From: Pichia kudriavzevii
Taxonomy: Eukaryota; Ascomycota; Pichiomycetes; Pichiales; Pichiaceae
DNA: 64,000 nucleotides
NCBI RefSeq assembly: GCF_003054445.1
Contig: NC_042509.1
Location: 434,001 to 498,000 of the forward strand
Direction of reading: 5' to 3'
The translations under genes and the position numbers were made by a program. The notes under the pieces were generated by a model. That model did no database searches. It saw only the letters and a list, made by a program, of their open reading frames with translations, and was not told where the DNA came from. Each line of letters begins with the position of its first letter. The first letter of the stretch is position 1. Positions 18,758 to 33,029 of the stretch are shown in pieces.

Positions 18758-19228
18758 ATGCCATACCAGAAGATCCCAAAGGCGCTCCGTCCGCTCTACT
18801 TGAAGGGCCTTCCATCGTCCAGAACCCTCAAACAGGCTTCTCATCTGGACCTTATTGCCAACTATCCGAACTCTGCATATGTTCTCCCAAAGGAGGTGGC
18901 CAAAATCGAGGTGTTGTTCAAGAAACACAATGCGTATGGTCACATGGGGATGCGCCAGTTCTGGAAGTACAATTTAAAGACACTCTGTTTCCACAACCCA
19001 ACGGTCCCTATCGAGGTGATGAGGATCGAATGTGGCACAAGGGACGAGCAGCTCAAGTGTCCTGCACTTATTAGGACCCATTTCAGAGACGGCACAATGG
19101 CGACGATTAACGGCAAGGACAAACACAGCAGCGCCATTATGGAGGAGCTCGTCAAGGTGACGAGTGCCCAGCGTGTTCCCGAGAGTGAGATCCCACTCGT
19201 TGCTCCCTCTGTTACAGCAAGAGGGTAA
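18758..19228 (+). CDS. MRP49: Mitochondrial large-subunit ribosomal protein of the L51/S25/CI-B8 fold (mL61-like)
   Basis: Encodes 156 residues. The centre (IEVLFKKHNAYGHMGMRQFW, NLKTLCFHNPTVPIEVMRIE) followed by LIRTHFRDGTMATINGKDKH has the thioredoxin-like pattern of the L51/S25/CI-B8 domain. The motif N-x-H/Y-G-H-M-G followed by F-x-N-P also occurs in animal mS25. Among yeast proteins this best fits Mrp49 (mL61, 137 residues), not Mrpl51 (mL43). A role in the mitoribosome is confident; the exact orthologue is less so. N-terminal residues (MPYQKIPKALRPLYLKGLPS) form a short basic extension. Confidence 0.75.
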   Translation: MPYQKIPKALRPLYLKGLPSSRTLKQASHLDLIANYPNSAYVLPKEVAKIEVLFKKHNAYGHMGMRQFWKYNLKTLCFHNPTVPIEVMRIECGTRDEQLKCPALIRTHFRDGTMATINGKDKHSSAIMEELVKVTSAQRVPESEIPLVAPSVTARG

Positions 19229-21686
<2,458 letters not shown>

Positions 21687-22022
21687 CTGCCATTCGGGAA
21701 ATGGATTGTAATGATTGCACATCATTCAAACCATTGAAAAACAAAAATAGACAATAAAGAAAAAAAAAACTAGAGTACAAAATTAAAAAACTTTACTATA
21801 AAAACAGTGTTTTCCCTTTCTTTCCCCCTTCTTTTCATATTGTTTTCCTTCTTTCTTTTTTCCCTTTTTCGTCACTCCGCTTCCATGCAATGGCATACCT
21901 TCTCAGCTAGACCTTATATTTTTCTTTGATGTTTCTTAGTTGTTCTGTTTCTCTCTCTCTTTTCTTAGTAAATTTATTATTCTTTAATACACATTATATA
22001 AAGCCGATAATTTCATTTATGA
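21687..22022. other. Intergenic between ERG11 and RRP45 (convergent)
   Basis: AT-rich 3' flanks with poly-A and then pyrimidine-rich stretches. Nothing recognised. Confidence 0.6.
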
Positions 22023-23255
22023 TCAACTGCTTCTATCGTTGACAGTACTCAAGGTCTTCTCAATGAGCGGATTCCGACGCTTCTTTTCATCGTCAGCTAG
22101 GACTTGTTTGATTTGTTTTGTCCACTTATCTACAATCTTGGAAGCAATTTGGCAACACTCTAGAACCTTCTTTGAATCGACATTCAATCCTCCACTCTTA
22201 CTGATCTGACATAGCTCCTTGTTGGAGTTCAACGTCACCGTCATTGAACCCTGTGATAATAACTCTTCTTCTGACGTGGCATCCACAATAACAACCTCGT
22301 TGGACGCTCTTGGTCCATCATTGGCCTCATAATCAACGTCCATTAGATCATCATCACCTTCATCGCCATTGTTACTTTTGACCTGTCTGCTTCTAGACCT
22401 TGAATCCAAAGATTCACCCTTGATGTTTCTTTCGACACTTTCGGTGGAGAAAAACTGAAACGTAACACAGATTGGTATATGTAATATACTCAATGGTACC
22501 ATCTCTCTCTGTTTTTCATCATAGATGATCAATTCAGTGCCCTCTCCGCTACCAACCAACTCAACATCTGGTTTCCGGAAGTGCAACAAAGCAGTAATCA
22601 CAGCTATACTCGCCGCATCGACTAAATTACCATCATAATTTAAAAACCTAACGTCGGCCCTGACAGCCCAACATTTCTGTCCTGCAATAATACACAACGA
22701 CTCCAAGTCAAGTGCATTGGATCGACGCACACCCTTCTCGATGAGCCTGCCCAATAAAATCTCAGTTGCCCCCTGGTCAGCGGCTAATCCCATCACTGCA
22801 CCTCCGCCCATACTTAGTTGATTCTCTTGATTCCCAGAGCCAGAACCATTATTGCTGTTATTGTTGTTGTTACTTTCCCCATTACTTGGAACATTCACGG
22901 ATGTTGCTGGTACAATTGCTGGAGCAGCAGTGCTGAAATCAGTATTGTTACTATTTGAGAAGGCAGGAGAGCACATTGCGGTGATTTCCGTACTTATGGC
23001 AAAAGTGCCCTCAAATGGTCGGTCTTCATAAGGCTGTGTGATTTGTGCAGACACTTTGCATGATACGTAGGTTTCACCAAGCTTAACCTCAACACTACGT
23101 TGGCTTGCAGATTCAGATGAAGAAACAATGTTAATTTCTAGATTTCTTGGTTCATCTAATGCACGTAATGACGGACGCAAAGGCGGATGCCCCGATAAAA
23201 GCGAGTGTAGCGTAAGAATGTTGGGAATAGGTAATGTATTATCTGTATGTGTCAT
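22023..23255 (-). CDS. RRP45: Exosome core RNase PH-like subunit Rrp45
   Basis: Encodes 410 residues (yeast Rrp45 is 305). RNase PH-fold blocks align closely with yeast: VEVKLGETYVSCKVSAQITQ, PYEDRPFEGTFAISTEIT, LGRLIEKGVRRSNALDLESL, CIIAGQKCWAVRADVRFLNY, AVITALLHFRKPDVELVG and LSILHIPICVTFQFF. It is one of the six ring subunits of the nuclear and cytoplasmic exosome that channel RNA to Rrp44/Rrp6; yeast ring subunits are catalytically inactive. The extra length comes from a Ser/Asn-rich insert between the two halves of the fold (about 110-150) and an acidic insert after the VTFQFF block (DDDLMDVDYE). The N-terminus lacks the usual R-x-DGR start, so the start codon is less sure. Confidence 0.93.
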   Translation of the reverse strand: MTHTDNTLPIPNILTLHSLLSGHPPLRPSLRALDEPRNLEINIVSSSESASQRSVEVKLGETYVSCKVSAQITQPYEDRPFEGTFAISTEITAMCSPAFSNSNNTDFSTAAPAIVPATSVNVPSNGESNNNNNSNNGSGSGNQENQLSMGGGAVMGLAADQGATEILLGRLIEKGVRRSNALDLESLCIIAGQKCWAVRADVRFLNYDGNLVDAASIAVITALLHFRKPDVELVGSGEGTELIIYDEKQREMVPLSILHIPICVTFQFFSTESVERNIKGESLDSRSRSRQVKSNNGDEGDDDLMDVDYEANDGPRASNEVVIVDATSEEELLSQGSMTVTLNSNKELCQISKSGGLNVDSKKVLECCQIASKIVDKWTKQIKQVLADDEKKRRNPLIEKTLSTVNDRSS

Positions 23256-23989
23256 CGTTGGACGTTTTCTGTTGGATCACTATGACTCGGTGTTGATTAA
23301 GAGGTTTGAAGGTAAAAGTGTAAACTGTAAAATCCATGATTTTGTTGGAATGAAAAAAAAAAAATTGGAAAAAAATAGCAGAGAAGAATTGGTGTGCGTA
23401 TTATGTTTATCAACTTGATTATCATGCTATTTAGCTATCTTTTTGAATACCAGCCAGAGAAACACTAGAGTCGACATTGGCCATAAAGGACACCCCCTTG
23501 TTTTCGTCGAAATGCTAGTATTCTGGTCAGTTCCTATAAGCAATAGTGTTTAGTTGGGCCTTTTTTTTGGGGGGTATTTTCAAGCATGACTAGTTTACTT
23601 GTGGAAATCAATCTTACAAATGTACCCATGGAATCGGTTGATTGTTATTCCTCAAAGTGGTTCAATCTCGATACGTTATTTTTGTGCTTTAAGTAGATGT
23701 TTACGGTACTACAATTGCAGTTGGCGGCAACCAATTCAAAATCACATGCCAACAACAAAAGCGAATTGATAAATGTCACGAAATAAGAAGCCCCATCTTG
23801 TATTCAGTGATTTCTAAAAGGTCCTACAGAAACGGTTACACAAGCATATAAAACATGAATTGGCGGGTTCATTTGAACATGAAAAAAAAAACAAGGTTTA
23901 ATGTAGATCCTACCTCTTGAAAATCTTTCCCATGGTATATCAATCATCTTATTAGATAACACTGTTCAATTTATTTCAGGTTACACACT
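23256..23989. other. AT-rich intergenic between RRP45 and the copia fossil
   Basis: No gene or clear motif. Composition shifts here to AT-rich sequence typical of the next 10 kb. It could hold the left terminal repeat of the fossil, but I see no convincing boundary. Confidence 0.5.
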
Positions 23990-25550
23990 AAACTAAAGTG
24001 AGTTATGTATACCAATTCTCATTAGCTGTAGAATTAACCGGTATTTCTTCACTTAGTGAAATCAGAAGAGAGTACAACTCTCTTTTACCGTGGCTGTATT
24101 ATAAACTAGTTACTGACTTCATGAATTTTTGTTCTAATCCACCTGCGGAAACAATTAAATTTCTTAAAACACTAAGGCTTTACTTTGACAATGGCTTTAC
24201 AATCGATCGCTTGTTAGACCTAAGTTATTTGAGAATTTTCCAGTATGAAGGTGCTCTTCGTAGTATTGTGGATGATGGTGAGCTCGATCTTTCCATTTTA
24301 GCAGTTGAAAGAGCCCTTTAAGATTTAATGACTGCCTCTATCTCTAACCAAGTGCTGTTCTCGGTCAAAGGTGGTTCAAACTCTTGCTCGAGGAAGAAAA
24401 CCCCCAAAACACTGCTACAGATGCAATGAAAACGGACGCACCACATCCATTACCTGGTGCCACTGACTGAGATCAGGATTCCAAACCTTCTAGGTATTTT
24501 GATCAGAGTCAAACTTCATGGAATATGGCTCCAGTTTGTTCGGGTGATAATTCTACACTTTGGATTTTGGTTCCATGTTACAATTAACCAAGAATAAAGA
24601 AAATTTCACTGCCTTCACTCCTATTTCTGACGGGAAACTCTCTGGTATTGGCGAAGGTATGCTTTCTATTAAAGGGTACGGTGCCTTTCATTTTGATCTT
24701 GGGAAAAATGGACAAACGTTGAAGATCAGTAACGATGCATATGTACCACTAGGGACAAGGAGCCTTTTATCTATTCAACTGATTACAGACAAAACAAAGT
24801 TAGATGTTGTTTTCCGTGTACAGTCATGTTTCTTGCCAAATGGTATGTTGCTTGGTAGGTATCGGTAAGAACAACTATATGAATTTTACTACAAACCATT
24901 AGTTCAGCCAGAAGCTGTCTTTTCTGTTTCTCATACCCACTGGCATGGAAAACTTGAGCATCCATCACATGCGGTTATGAAAGCCATCGGATATGAATCA
25001 CACACCAATATCAAAGTATGCCCTCATTATTGTGCTGATAATATGACCAAGGTGTATCCCGAAGACTGTTTCTACGAAAACCATACATTCACTTGAGTTA
25101 TTACATCTGGATACCTGTGGTTCAATTTCGGTTCCTAGTTTGAATGGCGAACGTCATTGTTTGATTATTGTGGATGTCTACATTAGGTGGACTTCCATTG
25201 TTCCTGTAATGAGTAAAGATCAGACATCAATTGAAATCGAGAGATTCATTTTGTTTGCGGAGAATCACTTTCATTCCACGGGTTTCGCTGTTGGTAAAGT
25301 TAGATCTAACAATGGCGGTGAGTTCTGCAACAAAGAACTGGATGGTTATTTTTGAAAAAAAAAGGGATTATTCACCAACTTACGGTACCCTTCAATTCTT
25401 ATCAGAATGGGGTTGCTGAGAGAAAGCATCGGACCATCCAAGAGAAAGCCGGAATACTTTTATCAAATTCTGGCCTCAACCATGCGATACATAAAATATA
25501 TTATCAAATCCAGACACGGCAGTATTCCTTAGGGATTTCTATTTCGTAAT
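23990..25550 (+). mobile_element. Ty1/copia retrotransposon fossil (broken)
   Basis: A decayed copy of a copia-type LTR retrotransposon in plus orientation. Parts visible in order are a Gag-like stretch (about 23,998-24,320), a protease-to-integrase spacer region (about 24,560-24,870) and an integrase core (about 25,130-25,480). The integrase shows copia hallmarks such as FNSYQNGVAERKHRTIQEKA. The reverse transcriptase and RNase H are not seen next to it. It is broken in many places (roughly ten or more), so it looks old. Terminal repeats and target duplications were not found. It sits between RRP45 and RNH202 without disturbing either. Confidence 0.8.
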
Positions 25551-25891
25551 TGGTCTATTTAAAACATTAAATGATCATTCTATGAGACATTTTTTTTTTT
25601 TGCAAAATAGCAAGATAACGTAGGATCACGTGGAACTCAATGTGTTGCAACTATGTACTACTAAGAAGCACCCATCTTCAAATCAGCATGACCGATCACC
25701 TTCCTTTCAAAGATAGTCTACTCCATTTAGTCTGTTGGTTATTGAACCTTGGTTTATGTAATAGGGAGGGCTCCTACCAAATTTGGTGATAAATGAACGC
25801 TCTTGATTAAATGTGCTGCATTTTTTTTTGGATCATCGTAGGATAAGAACACATGTATTCCAACGACGAACTTTCTACTACATACATATAC
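25551..25891. other. Intergenic between fossil and RNH202 3' end
   Basis: AT-rich, with poly-T tracts and one ATCACGTG (25625-25632). It may include more remnants of the copia element. No gene is seen. Confidence 0.45.
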
Positions 25892-26932
25892 TTAATTACT
25901 CTCCTTCCGTTTGAAGAACATATCCAGTGCACCTGTTTTCTTCTTCTCTGTTGTGTTGATTTTCTTAGGTGTTGGTTTAAAACGTTTGTTATTAGATTTT
26001 ATCATTCCTTCGTGCATCATTTCCAAACTTTCATCCATAGCCTGTTGGGCCTGTTGATCCACTTTAGAAGCCGAAATAAACTGATCAAGTTCTGTAAACT
26101 TATAGTTAAATTTCTTGCAGGCCTCATTAATGTACCATTCATCAACAAATAGAGACATGATTGAAATGGCTTGTCTCTTCCAAAGCAATGATCGCAATTC
26201 ATCAGTTAATCGTTTTGGATACATCGTATCCATTCTCCATTTCAGGGATGCGATACCGTTCTCTGTCTGGAAAAGATGAACCAAGGAGTTGATTCTTTCA
26301 TCGATAATATTAAGAATTTTATCTAGTGATGGTTTGTAAAATGGATCAGTTGACTCGTCATCCGAATCCATTGAGGGAAGAGACACCAATTCGCATATAC
26401 ATTCTAAATAAGGACGTAAGTCCATTTGGAATTCATTCACAAACATGCTAATAGTCTCATCGTCGTTGCAAATATTCTCTATTAAATCTTCATACGATAG
26501 TAACCGTTTATTCTCCCCATCATTTTGAGCCTTAACCATTGCTGACTTAAAATATGCAATTAGGAAGAACAACGGACTAAATGAGGACATGACATAGATA
26601 TCAGGATGCTTGCCCAAGACTGTTGCCGGTACGGAAGTTGCCGTAGACAGAGGATATGTTATAAACAAACATGAATAGGGCTTCCCGTCTGGTGTAGAGG
26701 AGTTGTTCTTTATAGTTTGATTTCTCCAGTTTATCTTGTCCATTGCATAGAGCTCTGTTATTGGGTTGCACCCATCGCGTGCAATAACAAAGGTATTCCT
26801 CTCCTGGCTAACTGGATGTATTAGTTCTTTGGATGTGTACACCCAGGAAGAGTTGTTCTCACTATGTTCTTGAGGTGTAATCACCACCCTAATTGTATCT
26901 TTCTCTAATGGCACAAGTGGATCTTCCATCAC
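25892..26932 (-). CDS. RNH202: Ribonuclease H2 non-catalytic subunit B
   Basis: Encodes 346 residues (yeast Rnh202 is 350). An N-terminal beta-rich triple-barrel part includes GKPYSCLFITYPLSTATSVP and DIYVMSSFSPLFFLIAYFK, a block typical of RNase H2 B. A helical middle follows, with LDKILNIIDERINSLVHLF and LWKRQAISIMSLFVDEWYIN. The C-terminus ends in a PCNA-interacting peptide, T-G-A-L-D-M-F-F (333-340), as in human RNASEH2B. RNase H2 removes ribonucleotides from DNA and RNA-DNA hybrids; Rnh202 joins Rnh203 and the catalytic Rnh201. Divergent from FAR8 with a shared promoter that has an ACGCGT palindrome. Confidence 0.88.
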   Translation of the reverse strand: MMEDPLVPLEKDTIRVVITPQEHSENNSSWVYTSKELIHPVSQERNTFVIARDGCNPITELYAMDKINWRNQTIKNNSSTPDGKPYSCLFITYPLSTATSVPATVLGKHPDIYVMSSFSPLFFLIAYFKSAMVKAQNDGENKRLLSYEDLIENICNDDETISMFVNEFQMDLRPYLECICELVSLPSMDSDDESTDPFYKPSLDKILNIIDERINSLVHLFQTENGIASLKWRMDTMYPKRLTDELRSLLWKRQAISIMSLFVDEWYINEACKKFNYKFTELDQFISASKVDQQAQQAMDESLEMMHEGMIKSNNKRFKPTPKKINTTEKKKTGALDMFFKRKESN

Positions 26933-27269
26933 ACACTCCTTTATATCCGGCTCTAGTTATCCTTGTTCCTCCGACCTTTCTCTGTAGATGCAAAAGTTCC
27001 TGATGAAAATCACCAACTTAGCTGCCAGTCACAGAAACAGAATGTATATATCCTAGTGTCTCCCAAACAGGTAAAAAAAGAAAACAAACCCCAAAAGGCG
27101 ACGCGTCGAGACAGTTGGCGCGCATGAATATTGAAAAGGCTCTAAAATCACAAACTTTGTCAAGCCTTTACCAAAAGAGAAAACAAGGCACAAGGATCAC
27201 ACAATAGTTTAAAAATAAACATCAAGATCAAAGGCAAATCAGATCACAGGAATCACAGTAGAACATAGC
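26933..27269. promoter_or_regulatory. Divergent promoter of RNH202 and FAR8 with CGACGCGTCG palindrome
   Basis: CGACGCGTCG (27099-27108) is a perfect 10-bp palindrome with an MCB core ACGCGT, followed by GGCGCGC (27117-27123). It lies about 170 bp upstream of both start codons. An MBF site would fit RNH202, an S-phase genome-integrity gene. This is motif-level inference. Confidence 0.45.
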
Positions 27270-29273
27270 ATGCAGAACGGACAGGGAAGGAAGGAGTCGC
27301 TTTTGGATCCAGCCAGTGGTGTCACTGCCAATTACACTCTCCCCGGAATCATGCAGTATTTGCAATCACAATTCACACAGGTAGAACGAAACAGATTGCA
27401 GGGAGAGTTAGAGAGAAGCTCCCTCAAAATGAAGATTATTGAGTTGGAGAACGATAGAAATATGCTAATCAGGAAAAATGAGAGATTGGAAGGCACAATT
27501 GAGCAACTTAAGCTGGAAATCTCCCAACTGAAGGGTACTAATCCATCCTCATCAGCTGTATCAGAGAAAGATCTGGACGTACTAGAAGGAATCCATTCAG
27601 TTGATGTTTCCAAACTTGTAGAGGCAAAGAAGTTTTTGAAAGACGCAACCAATGAAATTTTGTACTTGCTTCAAACTCCGAATGTGGAACTTGAAAATAG
27701 TATTTCGGATTTTAACAGTATGTCTGGGGTCTCTGATTTGTTATCTGGTAAGGAAAATCAAAATAATTCATTCTACAACTACTGTAACGCTTCCAACTAT
27801 GGTGACTCGCAAAAGGCACACAATCTACAGAGAAGTGAGGACTCACCTTTTAATAATGAACAAACAAACTCGTCGAATACCATTTCTGGTACAGAACTAG
27901 AGCAACACTTGAACGATATCATTACGGGTAATGATACGTCAGACATTTCGGTGGCTGAGAGTGATGCTGAAACCATTGTAGAGGGATTAACCAGTGAGTC
28001 GAACAATGTCGCCAACACCGTCGACCTTGATAGTGGCGATGATGATGATGATGATGATGATGACGATGATGATGATGATGATGACGATGATGATGATGAT
28101 GAATTCGATGATGATGATGATGACGATGATGAAGACGATAATGAAGATGAAGATGACGATGAAGGGGACGATAATGAACGTAAAGCTGGTCACGTTCGTG
28201 ATCATGCTACAGATGATACTTCTCCAGTCCATAAAAAAATGAATAATCAAGTAGTAGATAGCGAGCTTAGCAAAAATCAAAAGAATAAACAAGTAAAGTT
28301 ACTAAGGAAAAGTCCTAAAATCATAAATGATGGCTCTATGAAGTTACCAGCCTTGTCAATTCAGCTAAATGAAAACTTATCCGAAATGGAACTCAAAAAT
28401 GGTAAACTGTTCACTTATTATGACAAAGAAAACCTCATAAGGGTATATGATGATTTGTTGGATTCACATGAACCTGTATGTGAAGTTAAGCTGCCTGAAT
28501 CAGGTTCCATAGTTGATATTGTCACCAACGAATTGTATATTTTGGTTGCTACTCCAGATTCTATAATTGTGCATCGACTCACTGAAAATCCACCCTTAGT
28601 TAAATCTGGTATTGCTGCAAAAAGTATTGATTTAGACCAAAACAAAATCGTTCTTGTCTCAAATGATAAAATTGAAGTTCTGGAAATAAAACATGATTCC
28701 ATTGAAACAGTTCAATCTATTGACTACAAAACCGCCGGGATACTCAAAAAGGTCAAATTTGTCAAAAACAGTTTGACATTCAATGTCTCTCTTTTGACCT
28801 CAACTTCCTTGTACCTTTACAATATCACTTTGGGTAATAGTAGGGAACACTTGAAAAAAGTGATTCCTCTAAACGATTTCCATGAATGGTTGGTAACCTC
28901 TAGAAATATTATAATAAAATTTAATCACGGACTCTATGTTTTCGATTTTAGTGAATGCTCGGAATTTAAGTGTGTTCCGCTACCTTCTGGAGAAATCAGC
29001 GCTAGAACTAATCCGGACTCAATGTCTGATGTAATAAACTCATGTGCAGATGATGAATCAATGTTTTATATTACCAGGTATGACAATAATGGCACCACAG
29101 GAAATGGTGAGTTGAGACTTTTTAAAATCAACGAGTTGGGCATAATAACCGAATTGACTGTCCTAAAAAACATCAAACATTCAGAAAGATATTGTATAGG
29201 GAAATTAAGTGGCAGATTTGCTATCTGTGTGGCTAAAGGGCAATATATAGAGGTGCACAGCCTTTCAAGGTAA
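27270..29273 (+). CDS. FAR8: Striatin-like STRIPAK/Far complex protein
   Basis: Encodes 667 residues (yeast Far8 is 523). The N-terminus has the striatin signature YTLPGIMQYLQSQFTQVERN followed by a heptad coiled coil to about residue 95 (LERSSLKMKIIELENDRNML), as in Far8 and striatins. The middle is acidic and holds 21 aspartates in a row (D257-D277, at 28038-28100) followed by more Asp/Glu. The C-terminal 300 residues are beta-rich with short hydrophobic strands (for example SIVDIVTNELYILVATPD) that suggest a degenerate WD propeller. Far8 works in the Far3-7-8-9-10-11 complex in pheromone arrest and TORC2/PP2A signalling. The poly-Asp stretch is a GAT/GAC repeat and probably varies in length between strains. 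Confidence 0.82.
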   Translation: MQNGQGRKESLLDPASGVTANYTLPGIMQYLQSQFTQVERNRLQGELERSSLKMKIIELENDRNMLIRKNERLEGTIEQLKLEISQLKGTNPSSSAVSEKDLDVLEGIHSVDVSKLVEAKKFLKDATNEILYLLQTPNVELENSISDFNSMSGVSDLLSGKENQNNSFYNYCNASNYGDSQKAHNLQRSEDSPFNNEQTNSSNTISGTELEQHLNDIITGNDTSDISVAESDAETIVEGLTSESNNVANTVDLDSGDDDDDDDDDDDDDDDDDDDDDEFDDDDDDDDEDDNEDEDDDEGDDNERKAGHVRDHATDDTSPVHKKMNNQVVDSELSKNQKNKQVKLLRKSPKIINDGSMKLPALSIQLNENLSEMELKNGKLFTYYDKENLIRVYDDLLDSHEPVCEVKLPESGSIVDIVTNELYILVATPDSIIVHRLTENPPLVKSGIAAKSIDLDQNKIVLVSNDKIEVLEIKHDSIETVQSIDYKTAGILKKVKFVKNSLTFNVSLLTSTSLYLYNITLGNSREHLKKVIPLNDFHEWLVTSRNIIIKFNHGLYVFDFSECSEFKCVPLPSGEISARTNPDSMSDVINSCADDESMFYITRYDNNGTTGNGELRLFKINELGIITELTVLKNIKHSERYCIGKLSGRFAICVAKGQYIEVHSLSR

Positions 29274-30349
29274 ATGTTATGCTAATATATAATCCTGTCT
29301 GGAAGAAAAAATAATGATCTTACATCCTTATATACGCAATCACTAGCATGCCGTAATCATGATTTACTATAAACCGAGAAGATTAGCTTAGGGTGTGTAT
29401 TCGCACAGTTATTCTAGAGTCTTTAGGGAAGATCTGTTGTTACTTCTTACTTTTCATTGCACCAAAAAATATGCTATTTATGGAACTCCTAGTCCCAAAG
29501 GTTTGATTCTTTTAATATTAATTAGTCTATTGGAACCTTGGTATCTATCGATGGCTTTCGTGGAGTAAACTGCCGTAAGAATAAATCAAGAATGGGGGAT
29601 CTCGAAAATTTTGTCGAAATGTATCAGTTGTTACAAAAATTTCACTTGATAATTGAAATAAAATAAAAGTAACCTGATGGACCAAAGAAAGAAAATAATG
29701 AATTGAAAAATTATGATCAAACTCTTAAATTCATAGGTATTGCTAAATCGGGTAAGCCATCCAATTATTTGCAATAAATCTTAGCGTACTCAAGATTCCC
29801 AAGGATAACTACATCTCCAATTTACCTAAGATATTTTAGGTTGCATTTATTCAATCATATAACTCTTAAATCGTTTTCACTCTCTATGGTGATTGATATT
29901 TAGAAAACCTGATCCCATATATGATTATTTTAGATAAATACTTTGCTATTCCAAATTTTTGAAAAAAATTATATGCTTATTCAGATAGCCGTAACTAGGT
30001 AACCTTTCAAAACTCATACAAGTCAAAGGCTTTTACAACTGCTTTGTATATCTGAATGTCGTATAACTTGAGGTAGGTTTTGATAATCGATTGCCACCTG
30101 ACAAGATTTCTGTAGTTTTACAACTGTTACAGAAGGTTATTTTCCTCTGAGGCAAAATCTAATAAAATAATAAAGATCAATATATTGAAGCTTAAGTTTT
30201 TATATTGATCAAAGTCACATACTTCAAAAATATTGTCAAGTTATATTTCTCAGATTAATTATTAGATACCAATTTTTAGATACATTCTTGTGTGGTTATT
30301 AAACCTCTTCAAATGCAAAAACAATGCAGGCAGCTTCTGAAAAATAGAA

Positions 30350-30850
30350 ATGAATAAATACTCAAACCAGGTAATGTTTTTGAGCTTACCAGCAACTTCC
30401 ATGGAGAAAACAAAAATATTGGTGCATAGAAGTACAAGTTATGGTCATATGATTGATATAATTGTCAAAATTGATTATATTGTGAATGCGATGGGATTGA
30501 ACACGACATATATTGAGAAGCTTGGGAATGCCACTTGTAAAGGTGGTTCCAACTGATTATCAACGGCAAGTATATCAAAACAGCCATACAGGATGTGAAC
30601 TAGATATTCAATGCTCCCCTAATGCTGCGGTGGCTATGAGTATTGTGTTTAATGACTATTTGGCTAACCCATTTTAAAAAGTTCGACACTTGATTTTACC
30701 TTTTTTGACTGATCTGGAACAAAATATCACTTTGTTGTTTCTGATCCCTTAGCTTGCCTACAAGATCACAAAACTGATATGGTAAAATTAAACAAGATAA
30801 GGCTTTCAATTATACCAATAGACGGTTTGTAATATGTTAGCTATATTCTA
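30350..30850 (+). mobile_element. Possible Ty3/gypsy protease-region fossil (broken, very old)
   Basis: A short stretch reads like a worn retropepsin region of a gypsy-type element. It is broken several times and no ends can be set. Similarity is weak and by eye only. Confidence 0.3.
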
Positions 30851-33029
30851 AATTTACTGATGATATGCAAATTACCTAGATGATAGGATTGTACCAAAAC
30901 ACAGCTCTGATATGAAACCAGTAGATGGGAGCATTTCAGCAAATTCTTTGCAGGAGGCTTGATTGATTATTTTATGTGCATCTCTAATATTATTTCGTTA
31001 GTGTTATTTCACAAATAGTAACCATCTTTCATTTATGATCTGTTAGTATTGCCAGTTAAGTAAAAGATTTGTTTAAATAATGACTAAAAGGATAACTTTA
31101 AGATGACGCTACGAGAGGAGCGGGAATATAAAACTCGGAAATTATTCATTATTCCTTTACGCAACTCATATATGTATTCCAAATTAATAAGATAGTAACT
31201 AGTTCATCTTTTTGTTATTATCTTTTATTGATGATGATCATAGAAATATGGTAGTTTCTGTTATTAACGATAAAACGTATGTTAGTAGGTACTCACCAAT
31301 CTTTTCAATTTGGTTATCCTCTGATCTTCATCTCCTTTTCAAAGAAATTCTTTTTTTCTTTTTCTGGTCGAACAAGCACACCTTTTTGATCTTATTTTTT
31401 ATACTGATCATCATCAAAATCACCAAGTTCCGGAACTTTTGGCAAAGTCTAGAAAATCCACATTACACAGCTTACAATTCAAACTTCAATTTTTATTGAA
31501 CTGATAACCATGGTCACAATTCAGGCCAGTCTTCTATTTGATTGACATATTTCAGTTTTTGTGTGTTCAAAATCAATGTCTTGAAATAGATATATTTGGC
31601 TATTGTGGTGTATTAGAAAATGCATATAATTAATTTACTGCATACATTTCCCACTTTAACATAGAAACAACCCCTCTTTTATCAAAACAAGCAACATATC
31701 CCTTATATATATTTTATTCAGAGGCCACTTAAGTACGCAATACTACAGTTGAGCAAATAATGGCATTCTTCACAATGTATACTACCAACATTGTTCCTAA
31801 GAGTAGTAAGACTGCATTCTTTATTAATAGGGAGAATATAGCCGTCTGAAAGACTCCAGAAGCACCTTCTGTTTCGATGCTACAAATTCTTGATTTTCTG
31901 GTAATTGTAATAGTGAGATAACAAATGTATATTGCTAACCAATTTTTTATAGTTATTTGACAGCTTATGCAAATATATGACAGTTAAGCAAAACTTTTGG
32001 TTCGCCTATTTGTTAATTATTGGATCCACCCTCTCATAATTGATTTTTTGTAAAAGATCAAAAAGTTGAACGTACACCTAAATTCAAAAAAATGCATTTA
32101 ACCCATAAGAGTTGTTTTCCTATAAACTATTTTTCACTGGTCTTCCTAGCTTTTTCTTGATATACATTCCAAATGCACTAAAACTGTTTACCGGAAACTA
32201 AATAACACCTTGTGCCCCTAAACGTCATCCTTGATGCTGATAAAAGTAATTTTCACTGAAAACTTTATCAGTGGGAGATTTACAGTCATAATGAAACCTC
32301 CTAGCAAAAATAGGTTCTATTTGAAAAACTGATTCTACAATCTTTTCAGCTTCGAGAGCAGTGTATAAAGTAAATAACATAAAATTTTCTGTATCTCCAT
32401 TGAATTATCTAATGTGCGTCTATACAGTAGGTTATATGCCATATTTTATTTATGGTTGATCATGTAGTGGTAACACAAAACGAAGGTTATAAGGTTTGTT
32501 GAAAGATTTAAATTGAACTTACTTCAAATGGATCTGATTAGGTATTTGGTTCTAAATCTCCTGCTTCATCCTCTCCTTAGTTTTCCTAAAAAAATTCTCT
32601 GGATTCTCTACTCTTAGATTTCAGTTCCAATTCCATCCATTTTCCAATCACTAGTTCCCTTTTAACTATCCCCCCATAGAAATCGATATAACTAACTAGC
32701 ATGTTATGGTTATAAACTCATTTTCTATAGCTTCACTTATCTTTACATTAGTTTCCAATTTGGAGATCCTTTACCTTTGACTAGTTTCTTAAAGAGCTTT
32801 TTCAAACTAAAAGAGAAACAATGCTTGAAAAAAAGGATAAAGTGTGTCCTTATCGAGAATATACAAGTAGCTTACGTATAACTCGAGGATAACCAAAATG
32901 GTGCTTGTATTTGGGGATCTTTCCTGCAAGTAAAAAAACGCAGCCCATCAATGGAAACAGACATATGGTGTGACCTCCCTACGAGACCATGAATGATTTA
33001 AACATTCTTTTTTTACTGTTCCTCTCTTT

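Noticed and set aside
27987-28292. Antisense or frame-shifted Ile/Met-rich frames over FAR8
   Set aside because: They are shadows of the GAT/GAC aspartate repeat.
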